This document shows positions 1 through 12,100 of a stretch of DNA of 64,000 bases, piece by piece. Location of the stretch: the NCBI GenBank assembly GCA_036345935.2, contig JADWOT020000006.1, positions 18,698,519 through 18,762,518 of the forward strand. Reading direction: 5' to 3'. The notes under the pieces were generated by a model. The model ran no database searches. It was given only the letters and a program-made list of their open reading frames with translations, and was not told the DNA's origin. How positions within the stretch are numbered: the stretch's first letter is position 1; each line of letters begins with the position of its first letter. A program made the translations under genes and the position numbers. The DNA is from Taenia hydatigena. Taxonomy: Eukaryota > Platyhelminthes > Cestoda > Cyclophyllidea > Taeniidae.

Positions 1-949
1 TTTTCAAAGAAGCCTGATTTTAAGATGCGTTCTTTCCTACTCGTCATGATTAGCTTTTCTAATCCTTTGTTGGTCACGCCAGCGGACTCTCCCTCTCCCT
101 ATCCTAAAGTACTGACTAATTGTCTTCTACGCTTCATCATTGTCATCACCCGTGATAGCAGCAAAAGCAGGAGAGTAGAAAATTTAATCAGTACCAAGGT
201 CACTATGGCAACGGGTGAATTATATTGTTCTGGATGTTGTCAACACGTGCAGTGATGAGAATACGCACTTCTTTCCGTGCATGGTCAAACTAGTGCTTGT
301 CCAGTTACCTCAGAGGGCGGTTATTTCTCTCAATTAGGAAAACAACTTCAATGCTTTTGAAGTTTTCAATGAAGAAGACCCGTTATGATTAATTGAGTAG
401 ATGGTAGACGCTTGCGTGTGGTGTGCGTTTGTCTACCGTTCGCCTGTCTAATTAATCAAAAATTTGATTTATGGAGTCGAAATGAGATTTCATTCTTCGA
501 GGTAGGTAAACTCAGAGGGGGGTTTATTCAACTTAAATCATAGTTTGCCTATATAAACTTAACTCGATCATAGCACTTATGCTAATTAAAAAATAAGGTT
601 TTCCGCCACACTGCTCTAAAAATATCTGATTAACTGCAACAAAAACCAGTAAGAGTCCCACCTAAAATGATATTCAAAGTGCTGGTTAGAACGAAAGAAA
701 GCGGTTTAACTCGATCACTTCTCTCACAGTTTCAAGGATGGTGCATTAAGTTTCTTGGGATGGGAGAATATAAAAATTGCTGTCTATCCCCATTTTACCG
801 CTCGCTCACTTCTTCATTCAGCCAAGCATCAGTAGATTCCATCAACCGATAATACATCCAACTCCTCGGCATTCATTCATTTATTCTTTAGTTCATCAAA
901 GGAACCGGAGAAACGCCCAACCACCTATTTTTTAATCTATCAGCCCATC

Positions 950-1380
950 ATTGTGGCCGTCCATCAGCCTTTTCATCTACTCACCAATCAACCTTACATC
1001 CACCCATCCATCCATTCATGCGTCCATTTTCCTTCCACTGGCTCATCTGTCTTTCTCCTCCGCCTTCCCATCCATCAATTCGTCCGATGACTACTGCTTT
1101 AATTCACTCATCCATCTTTTCTTCCAACTATCCATCCATTCAAGAAGAAGAACATACTCCTGGAATTTTAATAGGCGCAGGGAAGACTATAGCACTTCCG
1201 CATCACCTCGTCACCAAAGTGATTCACTTCGCTCCCTCGCCTCCTCCTCCTCCGCCCTCCACCCGAGCCCATCGCCTTGGCACAAAGTCGGCCTCACAAA
1301 GAGCCTGCACCTCCCTCCCTTCCTCCTTCCTCCCCTCCCTCCTCCCACTCTCTGTGGTTGCAGTACTTTTAGAGAATAAA
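950..1380. repeat. Pyrimidine-rich low-complexity tract
   Basis: Imperfect repeats of TCCA/CATT type (about 957-1145) grade into CTC/CCT-rich sequence (about 1216-1350). Several overlapping frames stay open only because of the skewed composition. No coding signal is evident. Confidence 0.7.
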
Positions 1381-2037
1381 TCACAGCATCACGCATCTGT
1401 GTGCGTGGTGGTGTCGACACAGGAGGACTTCGTGATGGGCTTTAAAGCGCCCCGCAATCGCAAAACACAGCGACCACTTTTCCCAGCCTCGTGGCTCTTT
1501 GCCATGTAAATAGGCGAATGGAAGCGAAACATCAATGACTGGTAAACAATCAGCACCTCCTGCATTACTTCCAATGCTGTCAAAAAACCTTTTCCAATTT
1601 CGTCTTCCACTCGACGCCAAAAAGGAGTAGAAATGTTTTTAAGGGTCCAGTTCCCTTTATATTGAATAAATACTCGAATAATGAATTGAGAAGTAGAACT
1701 TGTGGCGATTTCATTACTGATTATTAATGGCTCTTCTAGGATATGTGGAGATGATAATCTAAACGCGGTTTCAATGCAACGGTCAGGGAAGTCCGTTTGA
1801 GGACAGCTCCCAAGTTACCTTACTCCTAAAGAACGAACCGGGCACTGAAGTTTATCGAAGCCGAAATATCCACGGATATGCGTTGAGTAGAGCAAAAAAG
1901 CGTTTTTATGCATCCCGATTTAATAGTTTTCACAGAACTTTCTACAGTTTGACAGGTGCATTCGCTGATACAACGAATAAATGCGTTCTGAAAATACAAG
2001 CGATTCTAATGAGTTGGTATCGTCAACCATGACTTTT

Positions 2038-2146
2038 GTTGCCACTGGGCGTCAGCCTCCCCCAGCCCTTCTGCGCGTCAGCATTACATATCTCACCCAA
2101 GTATTCGGCCTTCCTTCGTCTTCAGAGAAGTTGCGAGGCGTTAGAG
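2038..2146 (-). repeat. Eroded fragment of the short TG..CA element
   Basis: Read on the minus strand, the stretch around CTCTGAAGACGAAGGA resembles the 5' third of the short interspersed element that recurs at 14.5-16.1 kb and 57-64 kb. It is closest to the copy at 63832-63949, which has a similar TCCTTC.TCTTCAGAGAAG core. It is too diverged to define ends. Confidence 0.4.
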
Positions 2147-3218
2147 GGTAACAGGTAATAACGAAAAAAGTCCTTTTGGCAACCAACAGGAAGCAAACCA
2201 GAATGCCATTTTGATGGTGCAATTATTCGAAACACATTTAGGCAGTCTTTTCGGAATTTGGACTTAAGAACTGCCTGCAATCACTAGGCAATTACCTTTT
2301 ACTATCTCATGGCTTCTTATCGGGGTGTGGGGAAGCACTCAAGTGATTGAGCAGGAGAATTGCCGAATTTCCGCCTTCAGGAAGCATAATTCAGTTCACT
2401 ACTTTCCATCTCAGTTAAGTAATTTTTATTACCTTCAGGTCTTTAGTCTTAGGGCGTTTCCTGTCTTCAAATCAATGCATAATGGGGCCAAAACCCGTCT
2501 CCAAAGTTGCCTCTGAGAATGATATACGGAGCTTATCTAAGGCGTGCAAATCCTCCAGGTCTGATATTTTAAGGAACGACAAGCTTCCCCTGAAATGATT
2601 GGTGAAAAGCTGAATCGTCAGACTAGGAAGCCAATTCCCCGCAATGTGGGAAACGAATGGTACTCCGATGGCAATCTGCCTCTATGCACAAGTGTGTCAG
2701 CACTACATTTATCATGCAACAACCCCCCCCCCCTCCCGGGAGGGTGTCACTTACATTGTAGTTCCAACCAGAGCACCCTTTGTAATCGCGGACCTTTCAG
2801 CAAGCTACTAAACATCAGTACCACTTGTAGCCATAAAGTGTGACCTGTCCTTGAGTTTTTGATTCACCTTCGAGGAGTGTACTGCAACAAAGCACATTGC
2901 GCTCGAATTTCCCAAAGAGTGCTCATCAAGAGTAGCACGAAAGGATGCTGAGCAGCTGCGGCCTAAGTTATCACCGCCTGCTAATGGTGCTGGGGAAGGA
3001 TTAAGCTGCTTCTGATAACCTGTCTATCAAAATCTGCAGCATCTGCGGAATCCTTGATAGCAGCTCGCCCGCTCAAGGACAACTCATTTTCAGGTCCTTA
3101 GGAAGACAAAAAGTCGTCTGCTTCTACATGACAGAAAGTAGAGCTGCTGGGTAGCCTTGAATTCGGAAGCAAGTCGGTCTGTGCCCGGCCAAAAATCGAA
3201 GACGCACTTCACTCGCAC

Positions 3219-3265
3219 ATGTATGTATATATGCATGTATATATATAGATGTATGCATATTATGT
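3219..3265. repeat. TATG/TA microsatellite
   Basis: Alternating ATGTATG and TATATA units without an open structure, about 450 bp downstream of the receptor stop codon. Confidence 0.6.
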
Positions 3266-3692
3266 ACATAAACACAAGAGAGGGGAGAGATTGAACAAGG
3301 AGCATCAGGGATCGTCATTGATGGAGGCATGACGGAAGAGAAGGGGAGAAGGGACGGCAGAGGCAGAAGGTGGGAGCAGAGAGAACTTGTGCCCGTGAGG
3401 CTTTTTAAGGGGCATAATAATGTGTGGCTTTGTATATATACTGTGGAGGCAGTAAGGGATCGTTGGCGCTTCATTCAGCACGCTGTTGTTGGCATCGCAA
3501 CCTTTACTGATACTGGTGATGACCTTCAACAACCAATGGCACACGCAGACATGACTGGGAAATATCGGGAATAGAAGTGATAAAATACACATTGTACAGC
3601 GCGCACGCGTGCGTACATAATGGAGAGGAGAAAAAAGGACAAATGCAGGGGTGGGGTAGTGTGGGGTGGATGTCCTACAATTTTTATCTCAA

Positions 3693-4184
3693 TTAACAAT
3701 ATCCAAGATTCCCTCTTCCTCCCGACATCGCCGCCGTGGCAACCACATTTGGCGGCTGAACAGCGGGTCCACCAGAAGCAAGGAGCGCCTCTTCCACCTC
3801 CGCCTCCCCCACTTGGTTTGCCACTAACGTTGAGGTGTTGGCATTATTTGCAGCGCTGGCGGCCTCCGCCGACCGATAGACAAATACGCCAGGCGGTAGA
3901 GCATCTAGACTGGAAGGCTGTTGGCGAAGGATATGCGGGGGCAGTGGAGTCTCACCCGGTTGCCTTGGAGAGCCGAGTTGTTGGCGCTGATTCGCGAGGT
4001 CCTTTTTGATTCGCATTGCTGAAAGACGGTGAGAAGGGTTGGCGGACCAACACTCCGTCATGATGTGATAAAGCAGCCGCAGACTTGCATCCGTCTGCCA
4101 TACCAGTGGCAGATGGGGGCGTATGCCCAGTTCACACACAACAGACTTCATTTCTTCAATTAGGGGATCAGGACCTACGTTATC
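3693..4184 (-). CDS. Receptor exon 6: kinase end and C-terminal tail
   Basis: Follows a 75-nt intron. It encodes [37 protein letters not shown] (end of the kinase fold, about residue 668), then a tail of about 100 residues rich in Ala, Pro and Gln, ending at the stop 3695-3693. Most receptors of this class stop within a few residues of the RIKK motif. Confidence 0.93.
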   Translation of the reverse strand, partial: DNVGPDPLIEEMKSVVCELGIRPHLPLVWQTDASLRLLYHIMTECWSANPSHRLSAMRIKKDLANQRQQLGSPRQPGETPLPPHILRQQPSSLDALPPGVFVYRSAEAASAANNANTSTLVANQVGEAEVEEALLASGGPAVQPPNVVATAAMSGGRGNLGYC

Positions 4185-6101
4185 CTACAACAGACACACA
4201 AACCTCCAGGTCGACTTAAGAGCTTATAAAAGGAAAGAGGGCTTTCAAAGACCCCAAACCTGATAGGGAAGTTGGTATTCCTCAGGACCGTAGAGATTAG
4301 CAACATAGACACGTCGAGTCATCTCCCAAAAGACCAGACCCAGCGAGTAGATATCTGCTTGCATATAGGCATCGAAAGAATGGGCACAGAGGGTGTTATC
4401 CAGTACCTCCGGCGCCATGTAGCGCTTCGTGCCGACGCGTTCTGTATTGTGACCAATATCTACGCGGCCAGTGAGACTGTCGTACTTCACGGCGAAGCCC
4501 AAATCTCCGATGCAGCATTCACCGTCCGCTTTTACAAGAATATTTCGAGATTTGAGGTCCCGATGAGCTATTGGTGGTTTGCCCTAAAAGCAAAATACAC
4601 ACATGTCAGACAGTAATTTCTTCACACACGCATTGGAAGGTAAGTACACTGCAAGCGGAGAGGCATAACTGCGCAAAATGAGTAATAAATCTCCGTCGTT
4701 TCCTAGTCATAGGGGAAAAAGAAGCACAAAAGGATCCAAGGTCAATTGATTGCTTGCATTGCAGGAGCGGAGTTGCAAATCAGTACCATAGATCTTTCTG
4801 CGTCCGGAAAACTAATAACACCCTTATGCAGCTGCTAGCTCCAGCAGGAGTGGGAGCACACAATAACGTATGTTCAAGGTAGTGTTTTGGACTATTAGAG
4901 GGAGAAAGATACCCGCTTCTGCATTGATGTCAGGAGCATAGATGAAGATGGGTTTGACAATTAAACATTTAACGGATAATTCACGAATGTCCACCTTCAG
5001 AGAAAAAGGAGGAAGTAGAAATGATATAGGTGAATAATCTTGACAAGCAGAAGGCAAACTTCCATTCAGGAAATCTCAAGCCTTGTTTACAAGTGTTCAA
5101 AATAATCTCTAGACGAATAACGAGGATTCGTTGACTGTCTAACAAATCGAATGTACGTATAACTTAGTAAAAAAGGAGAAAAGGCAAATGTCAAATCTCC
5201 AAACAGGACTCCCCAGATAATGAATACTGATAGCCTCTTCCTCGTCAAAATGAGAGAAAGTGGTTCCAACAGTCAACCATTCCAGAGATAGGGAGGAAAG
5301 GAATAAATGGCAGGCGAATTGATCGACTTCACGAATGAAATTATATCGCAAATCGGTTGTCCAAGTAATTACCGCCTTCTAAAAGTGGTTCCAGACTCCT
5401 CCCATTACACATTTTAGGGTTGGATAGACAATCCTCTAGATCGTTACGGGGAAAAGGGAGTGCAGAAATACTCCAGAAGCATTGATCAATCAAGATGACA
5501 AGACCTTTTGCAACTAGAATTTCATCACTCACTTACGAGTTTGGAGATTTAGTAGACTACTTTATGTATAAAAGGGATGCGTAAGTCCCAATAACAAGCG
5601 GTAATTCACTCAGGCTAGGCTATGAATAACAGATAGCTCAGAAACAGCTACATATCCAATCGTTAAGCAAACGTTCAGAGTCACTAGAGAAGGATAATTA
5701 ACTGCCCTTCCCTGTTGACATCCGGGTTGGAGAAAGTAGACAAACGTCTTGTTCAAATAAACGAGAAGAATCCCCCAACAAAATTTTCGCAGCTTTCAGC
5801 CGTTTTCAGATGGGAAAATTGTCTCCTCTTCCTCTTGATCTCTCGATAAATTTGAGGAATTAGCAAAGCATCTAGCTTAAAGGGCTAACAGCTACTCCTC
5901 CATTCTGACTAGTTCACTGAATAACAAGAAGCCCCAAAACAGCGTTGCTAACACGTCCAATCAGCACAGAGCAGAATGTTGAAAAAAAAATCGGAGCAAA
6001 AGTACAGAAGACATCTAAGGTGGTTGCTTGGGCAACAAGAGGCGGAGGAAGGGTGGCTATTAATAGCAATGGGTTTACGCGCACCCACAATGGCAGTTAG
6101 G

Positions 6102-6135
<34 letters not shown>

Positions 6136-9100
6136 CACATAAATAGGAAGCTCACTACCCATCTCGATTTCAGAGAGATGTGCAAACTGAAAGACAGAGG
6201 TTTGAATGTAGAATGAGATCTATCGATTGTCGTTTATGAGAGAAGGCGCTTACTTCTAGTGTCTAGCCTCAGAGAGAAGGGATGGAACTCAGAATTGGCT
6301 CAACCATTTTGTAAGGCAACATCAATCAAGAGACAGTGCGATAAGCAGAATTTCGGTCATTTGGCCAGGGGAAGGGGGTGGACTAGTGATGACAGATGTG
6401 AGTGATGGCAGCGTGGGGTCATAAAGAGGGGGCGAACGCGGAGGAATGAAGAACGGTCGCGAATGCACCGCTAATTGTCTCAAGCGCACATGCAAACGCA
6501 CACGGAGGGTGCACCATTATCATTATAGCACGGCCAGATCCTACATTGGACAGGAGGGGACGATGATGATGATGACAAGACGAAGTTCTGAGAAATTACA
6601 CACACGCACACATACATGTCAACAAGAACGACCTGTTTATGCGTGTGTATGCATTTGCAGGCGCTAGCAGTCTCCCATAAAACACACAGGCTCTTGGCCG
6701 TAAACACACACAAAGCATCTAGCTCGCTTCAGAATGGACTGAGTTCTTAGGTAGGGTTGGGTTGATCTATTATCCATTCCATTTGTCGGCTATGTTAAAA
6801 ATGAGCTGAGCTGTGTACCGTATATGGAGCAATTAGCAGGGGGAGCAAGGACGAGAGAGGAAGCGAGATTGAAACTGCGCTTTGCAGAGGCGCCACAGGC
6901 AGTAAAAAAAAGGGAAGTGGAAGAGACGAATGAATTGATCGAGAGCTGTGCAGTTAATTCTATTGGCAAACATTATCCAACGATGAAGTGAGAGGTAAAA
7001 TAGATGACAAGACTTATTATTAGATATCCACTTGATAATTGAGACTATCCGCTCCGCGTCAAAAGTGAAAATGAGTCCGCCTCAGGGTCCTAATCACTAT
7101 CGCATCATGGAAGACCAATAAATAATCTGATTGCTTCGGACTCGACAGAAGAAAGTGTACTGTTTAATTGGGAGCGATTTAAAAGATTTTCACTACCCAT
7201 GATTTCCGCTGGACAGAAGGACAGTAAAAAGGCATCAAGGAAAAACTTCGCAACCGATGTTACCTTCTAAGACTCTGTTCAAGGACTGCTTTGGTTAGAG
7301 ATCAGTTTGCGCTTCGTTTCGACTCAAATGCCCGAATCTGGCACTTTTTCATTGCTTCCCCTCACAATGAATGTCCCTTTAGGTATTGAGAGATGGTGAC
7401 GCATATATACATGATCTGACAGAGGAAATTTACAGTGATTGAACTGGTAGTTGCAAATGATGACATCAAAAATAAGAGCAATTTTAAGTTCGATGACGAC
7501 CGAGTCTTCGAACTTCCAGTTTGACGCACACCGAAAACTTGGACTAACGAAAAAAACGGTACTTTAAGACCGGTCATCTTTTCGAGACAAAAGAATTCAA
7601 CATTCGGGATAAACAAGGCTCAGAGAACAGTTCAAAAGCGACTTATAATGCATAAAAATTGCGAGTTTCCAGATGTGACAATGAAAGGGAGGGCAAAAAG
7701 GGACGTCACCATTTTCTTTAAGAGGTTACTGTCTTTCATTGGAGAATAGTCTAAATACGTTTAACGAAAAGGGAAGTTCTCATTTGGATAAAAAACCAGA
7801 ACCTCGACCCGGTGAAACAGTACCATTTTAGGATTGGCGGATCCTAATGAGATGGAAAAACGCACAATCGAAGGTCAACACCAGTCTGACAAACGATCGC
7901 AAAAGCCCTTGATCCCTAAAGGCGGTGTAAGAGAGATTAGAACCAGCAAGGTTCTACAAAACGAGAAAACACGACTTGAGAAACATCTGCAGTGTCCCTA
8001 AAGGGCTATTGAGCATTTCAAAACACGAACAAGGACGCCAATAAATCACAAGATGTGGCTATTTTTAGCCTACTCCCCTAATTGCCCCCCGAAATTTGCA
8101 TAAAACTGAGCGAGAACGAAAGGAGACCACAGTCATACGCGATCGCACAAAAGTGAGCATTTGGTGATCAAAATGGCGTAGAACCGTGACAAAGTTGTAC
8201 TAGAGGGGAAGGAGAGAAATAAACTCGATCTGGCCGATAAACACTCCTCACACAAAACCGCACACGGTGAATGCGAAACGGGAAATGTGCATACTATAGC
8301 ACACAAAAGTGCGCCCCAAAAGGGATAAAGATCCCGCCAACCTACCGAGGTGCCAACAATGGCCATGTGTAAATGCGCCAGTCCATTGGCGATGGACGAG
8401 GCCATCTTGATGAGAGCAGGAAGAGTGAAGGCGTGCGTTTGGAGGAACTCGTAGAGCGAACCCAGACGATGGTACTCAGCGATTAGCCAGAGCTCCGTCG
8501 AGATTCCATTGTCCTTGTTGTCCGCAGCGATGAATCCCAGAATGTTGCTGTGACGCAAAGTTGCTGTCTCGTAGATCTCCTTCTCTCTGAGAGTGATAGA
8601 GGAGTGAATAACTTAGTGGAATAATCAGCTCCGAATTCGACATGCGGATCCTCCATCAGGGTTAATGCATGTATCATCTAGTGGAAATTCTAGGCTCTGA
8701 TCTCCTCTCTGAAGGCAACATGTGAAGATGGGCAACCTAACTAATCGCACTTGAAGTAGTTGTAGCAATAACAGCATGTTAGTTCGCCATCAGGTTTTTT
8801 AAGGGGGCTAATTTAGTGGATCGTTTTCCCAGCGTATAGAGGATGAACAAACCTTCCAACCCTTGTTCGCCTCAGGACGAAATTTTCAAAACTTAAACAT
8901 TCAAGGTTAGTGTTCAGCTACTTTGAGTAATTTGAGTGATATATCCTTTAAAGCCATTGTATTCAAAACCCTAAGCATGTGAACCCTTTACAAGACTTGA
9001 AAAGCACAATGATTAATGTCAGGATAACACATTACCATTCGTACTGTAAGCTTTTAAGACGAATTTTCTAATTCTTAAGAGTAATACAACGTAACATAAC

Positions 9101-12100
9101 ACTATATGCGAAAATAACCTCATTGTCCCTCAGCACCAAGTTCCATGAAAATTTTCTGGTTAGTTGGAGCTGACATCAACTCCCTTTTAAACACATTTCA
9201 TTCTGAAGTCTTTTTGCAAAAGCACAAGGCATAAACCAAAAATTCTGTTATTTCCATTTCAGTACCACAGAGTGATAAAACCATTGGCTACGATTCACTC
9301 GGAGATGCCTTCAAGATGGCACCGAACACCAAAACAATGTAGTTGATTTATTTTAATTGGGTGTGCACATGCGAACGCATTCAACGCAACCGACTGCAGT
9401 TACGTAACGCCCAAATATGTCAATGCGCTACATTTAAGCCTTTCAGCTTGGAAAGACCTCGGAGTGCCTTGATTCATTTAATCGGTTGCCCTTTCTACAG
9501 AGGCACAGCTCTGCAAATAAACAGATAAATTGGCTTGCGGTGCATCTGGACATTGGACGACAAAATTTGCATAAATCAAAACCGATCCACGAGACCGCAG
9601 TTCAGAAGATCCAAAGCTTCCCATGTTGTTTAAGTATTTGATGCCTGTAGGTCAAGAGATGAAGAAATGGACCACCAATAGTATAAAATCGACTATCTAG
9701 CAGAAACCAGTTAACTTCAATCATGAGGCTTTCTCAATGGGTTAAAAGTGATAAACCGTCACGGAAACAAAAGTGAACCCTAGGTACAGGCAGTATATAT
9801 AAAATGACTAGCCGGATCGGGCGCTTGTGCTTCTCATCAAGTCTTGATGTTCAGGATTAAAAACAAGTGGACCGATTATTCGAGCTTTTAGGTTCTAGTC
9901 GAGTAAATTTAATCACTCAATAGAGAGAGCCAGAGGGAAGAGCAGGAATAGAGTAAGTCTAGTTGTCAGATGTTCGAGTCTTGAACTGAACGAATCGATC
10001 GGTTGCGCTTCCTACGAAGAGACGCGGGGGAGGGTCGCAGCAGCAGAAGCAGTCACATCATCAGCACCTCTCACCACACCATAGCTGCCACCGCCATTGC
10101 CGCCGTTGTCGTGGTCACGGCCTTGTCCCAATAGAGGGACACCCACCCTCTCATACACAAGCGCACACAGAATACCGCCACCGCTACCACCACCCTTTAT
10201 GAGAGCCGAACCGGGTCTCGTTCGCTAGCTCGCTCGCCGGCTGGCTAACTCACTGGCTCTCCCTCTCGCCACACCCACGAGGCCGAGAGGGAGGGAAGGC
10301 CTCTGTTGGTGGCGAAAGCTGGGTCAACCCAAGCGACGTGCGAGCTAGAGGGAGAACATTGAGGTGAGTCACGGCGACAACAGCGACGACGACGACGACA
10401 CAAAAAAACGGCAGCGGGCAGCGCGGCGCAGCACAACCCGGGTCGACACAAGTGCAGTTTTTGGGCTTGTGCGCACGCAGTCAGTTGCATCATGACAACG
10501 GCCATTGACTGGGCCAGCATCGACACTAGAGATGGTCTTCGGCGGCAATGTGGACACTGAGCTTTTCGCTATTTGAAGGTCTACGCTCTAGTAAGAGGCG
10601 ATGAGTTACGAGCCAAACCACCTGCAGAAATGTCTATTTACAAAAAATTAAAATACCAACGAGGGAGCGAACTGGGAAGTGCACTATTTCAGGAACAAGA
10701 ACCTTTCAAAAAGTATGCCATCGAATCACCTCCAACTGGGACGTGAAGCTTTGCGAAATGAAAGACAATAGACGTCAAAGCAACAGAAGACCTTGACAAT
10801 AAAAAATATCTGGGTATGCAATGTGGATCCCATCACCAACTGAATTATACATTTCACAGCGAGACATTCCAAAACAATTTTATTGACCTTTCATTCCCAG
10901 AACCCCACACAGTGTATTTAGAGGTATCAACAACTGAACATCTAAAACGGCTTTTTGAGTACTGCTGAAGTTCTTCTCGTGTTTGAGATTTACTACCCAT
11001 TGCATTGACGAATAGGCACGTCAGACAGTTTTTAAATGACAGCCATGTAACCGACCAAGAAAAGAGATGCACAAGTCGCACTATTTTCAAAATAGACAAT
11101 ATTATAGGGTGCGATGATTGAGCATTCAATGCAATAATTGTCAGAACATAGTTCGACATCCACAGGCGTGAACTCTCATCATTAAAACATAAAAAAACAC
11201 TAAGTGGCTAAGGACTTTAGATACAAAAGATTCAAGTTGGATAAAAACTTCCTTTTCTATTACTGATCTTCCGGACCTACAGTTTTTTAGCAAAAAAATC
11301 AAAATGCGGGATAATCTCCTGAAAATTCAACAGATGAAATGGGCAGTTTTTAAATTCTCGAATGGTACAAATGCAGCCTTCTAGGACCTTAACAGGATCA
11401 TATAAGTCGACGACAACTACTAGGAAAAGATGTCAACACCGCTCACCTAATCCACGAGTTCTCGTTCCGACTAGAGAATATCTTCACTGCCACCTGATCA
11501 CCGTGCAGTCGGCCGAGCCAGACCTCGCCATACCGTCCTTCGCCAATGCGCGCACTCAAAGTGACCTGACGCGCAACCGTGCGTTCCACTAGCAGTGGCT
11601 GACCCGCACCCGATCCACTTCCCGATAGAGTGATTTCCAGAGTGCCACCAGCTCCAGGCGGAGCAGAACACGAGGCGGGAAGCATGGAAGCACCCCCACT
11701 AGCAGCTGTGTAGGAAGCCCCGCCGCCACCGCATCCACTGCCATGGCCAACAACCTCCGAGCCCCGGACGACCGTGGAACCACCGATAGAGTTGTGGTAG
11801 GACGAAACACCTGTTGGAAGCGCTCCAAGACCCCGAGGAGACCGTACAGCAACCACGGAGGAGATAGATGAACTAGCCATCAGAAAGGGTGCGCGAGAGG
11901 GATGCAGGGGAATCGAGTCAATAAGGGTGGTGGCGACACTGACCCCGCTGTTCGCAGCAGTGGCGTTGAGAACGCCTCCGTTGACAGCGACGACGCTGGC
12001 GCTAGCGGCAGTGGTAGCGGTTGGTATAGCACTTACCATAGAGGCGCCACTGCCACCGCATTCCACCATGTGCCAAGGGCGAGGGTCGCTTGGAGACGCG

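Larger units (their letters stand above)
1..3692. other. Non-coding left flank
   Basis: No exon could be supported here on either strand. The stretch contains C-rich low-complexity sequence (about 950-1380), an eroded copy of the window's short interspersed element (about 2038-2146), a C homopolymer near 2726 and a TA/TATG-rich microsatellite near 3219-3265. It would include the 3' untranslated region of the minus-strand receptor gene, whose stop codon is at 3693. No AATAAA on the minus strand was noticed within several hundred bases of that stop. Open frames over the C-rich part are compositional. Confidence 0.5.

Noticed and set aside
951..1509. Overlapping open frames of 142 and 163 codons
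   Set aside because: They are produced by pyrimidine-rich low-complexity sequence; two frames are open at once and both are Ser/Pro/His repeats.
3620..4009. Plus-strand frame of 129 codons
   Set aside because: It is the antisense of the last receptor exon, which has clear kinase homology.
10245..10557. Minus-strand open frames over the GC-rich island
   Set aside because: Compositional openness, Arg/Ser/Cys runs and no match to receptor sequence. The receptor exons join in frame without it.
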